10,393 nucleotides of DNA from contig JAIRLG010000011.1 of assembly GCA_031259625.1 (NCBI GenBank), positions 1-10,393 of the forward strand. The letters are read 5' to 3'. Source of the DNA: Puniceicoccales bacterium. Its GTDB lineage: Bacteria > Verrucomicrobiota > Verrucomicrobiae > Opitutales > LL51. The translations under genes and the position numbers were made by a program. The notes below the pieces were generated by a model. That model searched no databases and had not been told where the DNA came from. It saw nothing but the letters and a program-made list of their open reading frames with translations. This document shows positions 6,175 through 10,393 of this stretch, piece after piece (the first letter of the stretch is position 1; every line of letters begins with the position of its first letter).

Positions 6175-6623
6175 CACCAGTTCCCAATGGTCTCTTCGCC
6201 GCCGGTGCCCTTGGGCCCCAATGACCAGACGTCGTACTTGTCGCGGTTATGCTCTCCCGGGCAGCGGTACTCGTAGGGATGTCCCCACGGATCCAGCGGC
6301 AGCTCGTCGATGTAGGGCCCCTTCCAGCGGCGCCCCACGCCTTCCGGTGCCTTGAGCAGGGCCTTCAGTCCCTGGTCCGTCGTGGGGTAGTTCCCGACAT
6401 TCATGCGGTAGGACATCAGCGGAGTCCGCACGGTCTCTCGGACGAAGAGATCGGCGACCTTTTCCTGACTGCCGCCAAATATCTTGTCCAAATTGCTGAT
6501 GACGATGCCCGAAACAGCCGCCAGTATGGCCAGCGCGATCAGGATCTCGATCAGCGAAAACCCCGCTTTCCCTCCGAACAGACTTCCCTGCTTCCCCTCA
6601 TTCCCATGCCGATGAAAATCCAT
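6174..6623 (-). CDS. gspG: Type II secretion major pseudopilin GspG
   Basis: Encodes a 149-aa major pseudopilin, the main subunit of the short periplasmic fibre that drives type II secretion. A 21-residue leader ends in Gly21, followed by FSLIEILIALAILAAVSGIV, with Glu26 at mature position +5: the prepilin peptidase motif and N-terminal helix. The C-terminal half is diagnostic of GspG: NYPTTDQGLKALL (79-90), WKGPYIDELPLDPWGHPYEY (100-119), CPGEH and DVWSLG...IGNW. Two acidic positions usual in the C-terminal loop appear altered (Lys138, Thr145). The start is forced: an in-frame TAG at 6635-6633 lies just upstream, and no ATG, GTG or TTG occurs between 6623 and the helix. No Shine-Dalgarno sequence is present. 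gspH overlaps the stop, so the two are one transcript. The rest of the secretion system is not in this window. Confidence 0.92.
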   Translation of the reverse strand: MDFHRHGNEGKQGSLFGGKAGFSLIEILIALAILAAVSGIVISNLDKIFGGSQEKVADLFVRETVRTPLMSYRMNVGNYPTTDQGLKALLKAPEGVGRRWKGPYIDELPLDPWGHPYEYRCPGEHNRDKYDVWSLGPKGTGGEETIGNW

Positions 6624-6629
6624 CCGGCT

Positions 6630-6658
6630 ATTCTAGCAGAATTTTTTCGGCTTGTAAA
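6630..6658 (-). promoter_or_regulatory. Predicted sigma-70-type promoter of gspGH
   Basis: On the minus strand, TTTACA (6658-6653) and TAGAAT (6635-6630) are separated by exactly 17 bases. Each hexamer matches five of six consensus bases. The expected transcription start is about 7 bases after the -10, at or next to 6623, which is the A of the gspG ATG. A leaderless gspG mRNA is therefore predicted. The tandem repeats at 6663-6758 end 5 bases upstream of the -35. Confidence 0.65.
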
Positions 6659-6662
6659 TCCC

Positions 6663-6758
6663 GAAGCTCAGGAATTTTTCGCCCCCATTCCGTCGAAGCC
6701 TGGGAAATTTTCATCCTCATTCCATCAGAGCTTCGGAATTTTTCGCCCCCGTCCCGTC
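6663..6758. repeat. Three 32-bp tandem repeats upstream of gspG
   Basis: The units are 6663-6694, 6695-6726 and 6727-6758. Units 1 and 3 share the exact core GGAATTTTTCGCCCCC (6671-6686 and 6735-6750), and unit 2 is a diverged copy. In addition CCGAAGCTC (6661-6669) and GAGCTTCGG (6728-6736) are exact inverted repeats. The block fills most of the spacer between the end of the LTA-synthase-like gene and the gspG promoter. A 32-bp period is close to three DNA turns, so equivalent sites would face the same side of the helix. That would suit a regulator array, but the role is inference. A random remnant of duplication is the main alternative. Confidence 0.75.
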
Positions 6759-6767
6759 CTCGACCGG

Positions 6768-8843
6768 TCAGCGTAAACTCCCGACCGTCAGCGTATCCCG
6801 CGCCAATGCCCGGCTGTACTGCTGCAGGAAGGCTTTAAGGAATCGCTCGTACGAATGCCGAACTGGGTCGTAGCTCGGCTCCGACAGGAGATTCTTGCGG
6901 GCCAGTGGGTCTTTTTTCCTATCGAAAAACCCAAGGGTCTTGTCCCCGTCGAACTGCAGGAGGTAGTCGTCGCCGATCAACTGGTAGATCTCATGGCGGA
7001 AATTCACGACGAAATGCGGGTGCTCCTCATCCAAAAGATTGCGGCCGAAGGCCACGTGGGGCTCGGCATGACCCAGCAGGTGCAGGAGCGTCGGGAAGAG
7101 GTCGATCTGCTGGGCCAATTGCCCGGCGTACTCCAGGGGCAGATGGCCCTCCGGGTCGAAGAGGAGGATGGGGATCGAAAAGCTTCCGATGGGGCCGTGG
7201 TAATAGGGATCCACCGCTCCGGAGGTGTGGTCGGCGACGAGCACGAAGAGCGTGTTTGGGTACCAGGGCGCGGAGGAGATTTTCTCGAAGAAGCACTTCA
7301 GGGCATAATCCGTATAGGCCACAAGCTCCTGGACGGGATGCCGGCCCTTGGGGAAAGTATTCTCGAAGCCCTTGGGGATCCCGAAGGGATGGTGCGAGGA
7401 GAGCGTGAAGATCCCCGAGACGAAGGGCTCCGGTTCTTGGGCCAGCACATCGGCCACGTAGGACAGCCAGGGCAGGTCGTGGATGCCCCAGCCGGAGTAG
7501 AGTTCCTTCGTTATTCTTTGGGGGAAATTCTCCTCGCAGAAGTAGCGCCTCATCCCGACTTTTTGCCAATAGCAGTCGAAGTCGCAGGAATAGCGCTTGC
7601 CCCCGTAGAAGAAGGAATCGCGGTAGCCGCTCCTGGCCAGCCGGGCGCTGAGCCCGTCGATGTGGTTCGAAATCCCAGAGGGACTGCGGATGTAGGGGAT
7701 GCCCTGCAGAGCGGGGATGGAGGAGAAGACGGAGACCAGTGCGTCGGGCGAGATGCTGCCATTGGCGAATCCGTCGAAGCAGAGGGAGCGCCGGGCGAGG
7801 GCATCCAGAAAGGGGGTGAAGTCGCTCTGCTTCTCCTTGAATTCCCGGTCCAGAAAATCGACATGTTCGGCGGAAAAGCTCTCCAGGATGAGGATGAGGA
7901 CATTTTTACCCCTGTGGAGGCCGAAATACGGGCTCTGGGGCTTGGCTTCGCGAAGAGGGCTGTAGAGCCCGTTCAACTCCTCGGCATCGTCGAAGAAGTG
8001 GAAGCGGCGGAGGGGCTTTCGGCCGAGGGATTTGAGGATGCTGAAGCTGGAATTGCCCATCAGAACCCCGCCCGAGGGCCGTTGGGACAGGCGCACGGCG
8101 CAGGGAGGGTCCAGCACCCGTCCGCCCAGGCCACCGCGGCAGCCGATGACCAGCATACAGACCCAGAATCCAAAGCTCAGGCAGCGAATGCTCCTTCGGG
8201 GCCAGGCTCCCTCTCTCCGCAGGCGGGCCCAGGCCAAGCTCTCTTCGAAGTGCCGGCGTCGGATGAAATTCCCCAGAAAAATGCTGAGGAAAATCCAGAA
8301 GAGCCACAGGCCACAGGAATCCCAAAGGATCGCCCCATAGCTCCCGACATCCTCTCCGGCCAGGGTTTTCAGCTGCCGGAAGATGTCCGCCGTCATCCGC
8401 TGGGCGCTGAAGGAGAAGTACTTCGCATCGGCGATGTTGGGCAGTAGGGCCAGGGAACCCGCGAACCAGAACACCAGGTCGGTCAGGCGCCGGAGGAGCG
8501 GATGGGCCTTGGGCGTCAGGGGAGAGGCCCAAAGTCCCCAGAGCGGGAGGGCGATCCAGCAGACGACGGAGAGGTCGAAGCGGATTCCCCAGAGGAAGCT
8601 GCAAAGCACTTCTCCCGGACTCAGCGACGCGAAGTAGTCGTGTTGGGCGTAGAAGAAGAGGAGGCGGGTGAGGGAAAAGAGCAGGAGAAGGCAGAGGAAT
8701 TTTTTGAGGGCGGCGGCAACCCCGGGATCCGGAACGAGGATCTGCCTGAAGAGCCCCCGAGGCTCGGGGGAGGGCCCCGGCCCGGAATCATCGAAATAAT
8801 CCTGAAGAAAGCGCCGTAGGCATTTCACATCGCAGGGGCGCAT
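6768..8843 (-). CDS. LTA synthase family membrane sulfatase/phosphoglycerol transferase-like protein
   Basis: Encodes 691 aa: an N-terminal membrane part and a C-terminal extracytoplasmic alkaline-phosphatase-fold domain. About five hydrophobic segments can be picked out (near 43-66, 79-106, 120-136, 171-194 and 221-237), the architecture of LtaS and its Gram-negative relatives. The catalytic domain starts at NVLILILESFSAEH (314-327), with Glu321 as the expected metal ligand. It continues with ANGS (360-363) at the nucleophile position, YGG (413-415), GWGIHD (451-456), SSHHPF (482-487) and VADHT (536-540) carrying the metal-binding Asp and His. By family it should move a charged head group from a phospholipid onto an envelope glycan or lipid; the real substrate cannot be read from sequence. 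The usual Thr nucleophile is Ser363 here. The start follows the tyrS stop by 10 bases with no clear Shine-Dalgarno sequence, so expression may depend on coupling to tyrS. Confidence 0.86.
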   Translation of the reverse strand: MRPCDVKCLRRFLQDYFDDSGPGPSPEPRGLFRQILVPDPGVAAALKKFLCLLLLFSLTRLLFFYAQHDYFASLSPGEVLCSFLWGIRFDLSVVCWIALPLWGLWASPLTPKAHPLLRRLTDLVFWFAGSLALLPNIADAKYFSFSAQRMTADIFRQLKTLAGEDVGSYGAILWDSCGLWLFWIFLSIFLGNFIRRRHFEESLAWARLRREGAWPRRSIRCLSFGFWVCMLVIGCRGGLGGRVLDPPCAVRLSQRPSGGVLMGNSSFSILKSLGRKPLRRFHFFDDAEELNGLYSPLREAKPQSPYFGLHRGKNVLILILESFSAEHVDFLDREFKEKQSDFTPFLDALARRSLCFDGFANGSISPDALVSVFSSIPALQGIPYIRSPSGISNHIDGLSARLARSGYRDSFFYGGKRYSCDFDCYWQKVGMRRYFCEENFPQRITKELYSGWGIHDLPWLSYVADVLAQEPEPFVSGIFTLSSHHPFGIPKGFENTFPKGRHPVQELVAYTDYALKCFFEKISSAPWYPNTLFVLVADHTSGAVDPYYHGPIGSFSIPILLFDPEGHLPLEYAGQLAQQIDLFPTLLHLLGHAEPHVAFGRNLLDEEHPHFVVNFRHEIYQLIGDDYLLQFDGDKTLGFFDRKKDPLARKNLLSEPSYDPVRHSYERFLKAFLQQYSRALARDTLTVGSLR

Positions 8844-8853
8844 AGGACTTTTA

Positions 8854-10077
8854 TCAGGATTCGATTCGGAAGAACTGGCGCCGGCCCACCTGGATGACCC
8901 AGGACTCCCCCTCCCGGGGACGGCCCAACTGCCCCTCGGCCCACGGGCCGCCGTTCACCCGTATCGCCCGCTGTTCCTGGAGCCGGCGGACTTCCCTCCT
9001 GCTGGGGAACAATCCCGTGGCATGGACGAGGCCGACGAGGTCCGCCTCCTCTCCCGGCGTCAGCTGTTCCCAGTGGAAGCAGGGCATGTCCTCCGGCAGC
9101 GCCTTTTGGGAAAAAATCGCCTCGAACTCGGCCCGCTCCCGGGCGGCCTGGGCTTCGTCGAAGAATCGGGCCACCAGGCGAGTGGCCAGCCGCTTCTTCG
9201 CCTCCATGGGGTGCAGGGCCCGCAGGGCCAGTAGCTCCGCCTCGCCCGTCCCCAGGAGCAGGCGGTAGTAGCTCTCCATCGCCGCATCGGGGATGGACAT
9301 GAGCTTGCCGAACATGTCGCGGGCGCTGTCGTTGAAGGCGATGTAGTTGTCGCCGCTCTTGGACATTTTCTTCACCCCATCCAGGCCGACCAGCAGCGGC
9401 ATGCCGATGACCACCTGCTCCCGCAGACCGGCCTCCCGCTGCAGGCCGCGCCCCACCAGCATATTGAAGAGCTGGTCGCTGCCGCCGATCTCGACGTCCG
9501 ACCCCAGCATCACGGAATCGTAGCCCTGGATGAGCGGGTAGAGGAATTCGACGATGGAGATGGGACTGCCCTCCCGGTGGCGCTTTTGGAAATCGTCGCG
9601 CTCGAGCATGCGCGCCACCGTCATCTTTCGGGCCAGGTCCAGCGCCTGGTCGAAGGACATTTTGGCGAACCACTCGCTGTTGCGCCGGACGCTGGTCTTT
9701 TCGGGATCCAGGACGCGGAAGGCCTGCTGGAGATAGGTTTCGGCATTGCGCTCCACTTCTTCCGAACTCAGCACCGGTCGGGTCGCCGAACGGCCGGAGG
9801 GATCGCCGATGGTGGCCGTGTAATCGCCGATCAGGAGAACGGCCCGGTGGCCCAAGTCCTGGAACTGCCGGAGCTTGTGGAAGACGACCAGGTGTCCGAA
9901 GGTCAGGTCGGGCCGGGTCGGGTCGACGCCGAACTTGATCGTCAGGGGATGGGCGGAAGCCAGGTATTCCGCCAGCGCTTCCTTCCCGATGATCATCTCG
10001 GTGCCGCGGCCGATGAGCTCTAGGGCCTCGCCTGCTTTCAGGAATCCTTCTGCTTTCAGGGCTTCGCCTGCTTCCAT
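8854..10077 (-). CDS. tyrS: Tyrosyl-tRNA synthetase
   Basis: Encodes a cytoplasmic class I synthetase that charges tRNA-Tyr, 407 aa from the chosen start. LELIGRGTEMII (residues 19-30) begins the homology. The HIGH region reads VDPTRPDLTFGH (51-62), so the first His of the motif is Thr. Tyrosine-pocket segments include YPLIQGYDSVMLGSDVEIGGSDQ (180-202), and KMSKS is at 237-241. The C-terminal S4-like RNA-binding part contains SRREVRRLQEQRAIRVNGG. Length fits the long-known TyrS2/TyrZ-like type. Start choice is uncertain: in-frame ATGs exist at 10077, 10086 and 10173. I prefer 10077 because homology begins shortly after it and the promoter at 10084-10112 would start RNA there. GGAGG is only 2 bases before it, too close to work normally. 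The first residues repeat AGEAL/KAEGFL/KAGEAL, encoded by near-direct DNA repeats. It is followed by the LTA-synthase-like gene. Confidence 0.94.
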   Translation of the reverse strand: MEAGEALKAEGFLKAGEALELIGRGTEMIIGKEALAEYLASAHPLTIKFGVDPTRPDLTFGHLVVFHKLRQFQDLGHRAVLLIGDYTATIGDPSGRSATRPVLSSEEVERNAETYLQQAFRVLDPEKTSVRRNSEWFAKMSFDQALDLARKMTVARMLERDDFQKRHREGSPISIVEFLYPLIQGYDSVMLGSDVEIGGSDQLFNMLVGRGLQREAGLREQVVIGMPLLVGLDGVKKMSKSGDNYIAFNDSARDMFGKLMSIPDAAMESYYRLLLGTGEAELLALRALHPMEAKKRLATRLVARFFDEAQAARERAEFEAIFSQKALPEDMPCFHWEQLTPGEEADLVGLVHATGLFPSRREVRRLQEQRAIRVNGGPWAEGQLGRPREGESWVIQVGRRQFFRIES

Positions 10078-10083
10078 GGCCTC

Positions 10084-10112
10084 CATATGAGAATCGTCCC
10101 GGTTTTTGTCAA
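10084..10112 (-). promoter_or_regulatory. Predicted promoter of tyrS
   Basis: A perfect -35 hexamer TTGACA (10112-10107 on the minus strand) is followed after 17 bases by CATATG (10089-10084), a weak -10 with three consensus matches. The predicted start of RNA is near 10077, the ATG I chose for tyrS. The strong -35 and the right spacing carry the call; the poor -10 limits it. Confidence 0.45.
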
Positions 10113-10268
10113 CCTGAGGATGGGAATCCCTAAATCCCAGGCCCTCCCGCTTCGCCTCCCCCATCATCGTCAACTGAAATTCGGCAGCCCCAAACCCTCC
10201 ATTTCGCCCCCATCGCGGACTGCGTCCTCCCTCACGGCCGTGGGTTCATTCCCTCCCGGGTTTTTTTA
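10113..10268. other. Gene-less region upstream of tyrS
   Basis: No gene is supported. The + strand is C-rich, like the spacer at 5475-5578. CACGGCCGTG is a small perfect palindrome near 10235. A T7 run at 10261-10267 follows CCCGGG, but there is no solid stem before it, so I do not call a terminator. The T7 run directly precedes the fourth folded element, and the same run (as A7) flanks copy 2. Confidence 0.5.
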
Positions 10269-10393
10269 GGGGCCGCCTTTGGAGCCCGCAGGGCTCTCGC
10301 CCGCTGCGCGGGACGGCCCTTTTTCAAAGAAAAAGGGACATTCCTCCGGAATGTCCTCGTCGGGTTGGCGGCGGGGGGCGCCGCCCAACCCAC
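10269..10393 (+). repeat. Cloverleaf-like multi-hairpin intergenic element, copy 4 (cut by window end)
   Basis: The left outer arm GGGGCCGCCTTTG (10269-10281) resembles the outer arms of copies 1 and 2, but its partner is not in the window. The small hairpin is 10282-10287/10291-10296 (GAGCCC/GGGCTC, loop GCA). The medium one is 10300-10304/10308-10312 (CCCGC/GCGGG, loop TGC). Where the other copies have one long hairpin there are three stems: 10317-10325/10329-10337 (9 bp, loop AAA), 10338-10344/10348-10354 (7 bp, loop TCC), and 10362-10373/10379-10391 (12 bp with one bulged C). This copy is therefore longer and more branched, or it has another structure inserted or abutting. A right arm close to CAAAGGCGGCCCC just past the window is the prediction that would close it. 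Confidence 0.7.

Noticed and set aside
5581..6276. + strand reading frame of 231 codons covering element 3 and gspH
   Set aside because: Its start lies in the folded element, there is no ribosome site, and it runs antisense to the pseudopilin genes, which have clear prepilin motifs.
6855..8447. Long + strand reading frame of 530 codons
   Set aside because: It lies wholly antisense to the LTA-synthase-like gene, whose catalytic motifs are clear. Long antisense frames are expected in high-GC DNA, and the product resembles no family.
10087..10269. 60-codon + strand reading frame upstream of tyrS
   Set aside because: It has low-complexity Pro/Ser content, no ribosome site, and crosses the tyrS promoter; no support for a protein.

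Overview
This is a high-GC, gene-dense bacterial window. The organism is probably a diderm: it carries type II secretion pseudopilins. It is also probably at least partly anaerobic, because it encodes a pyruvate:ferredoxin oxidoreductase. The short EF-Ts (196 aa) and the style of S2 would fit the Verrucomicrobiota/PVC area, but that placement is a guess.

Layout on the + strand: rpsB (109-915) and tsf (917-1507) form a tightly coupled translation operon. A structured spacer follows, then a full-length single-chain pyruvate:ferredoxin oxidoreductase (nifJ, 1765-5322). A gene-less 375-base convergent spacer (5323-5697) separates these from four minus-strand genes. In transcription order these are tyrS (start near 10077, end 8854), an LTA-synthase-family membrane sulfatase (8843-6768), a 144-base spacer with 32-bp tandem repeats and a good promoter, then the pseudopilin pair gspG (6623-6174) and gspH (6174-5698). 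The window ends in the region upstream of tyrS.

The genes are ordinary housekeeping or envelope genes and do not form one pathway. The unusual content lies between them. Four intergenic elements (1574-1675, 5369-5467, 5579-5678, and 10269 to the window end) share a plan but little primary sequence. Three show a 13-14 bp outer stem enclosing three hairpins with three-base loops: one of about 6 bp, one of 6-7 bp and one of 18-19 bp. The fourth is cut by the window end and has a more complex distal part. Stems differ between copies but keep their pairing, so the fold rather than the sequence appears to be maintained. I do not recognise this as a named repeat family, and it is the best candidate here for something undescribed.

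Secondary points: predicted promoters that place transcription starts on or next to the start codons of gspG and tyrS (possible leaderless mRNAs); three in-phase 32-bp repeats upstream of gspG; and departures from family consensus in tyrosyl-tRNA synthetase (TFGH instead of HxGH), the LTA-synthase-like enzyme (NGS where NGT is expected), GspG (acidic residues missing from the C-terminal loop) and GspH (Ala at the prepilin cleavage site).
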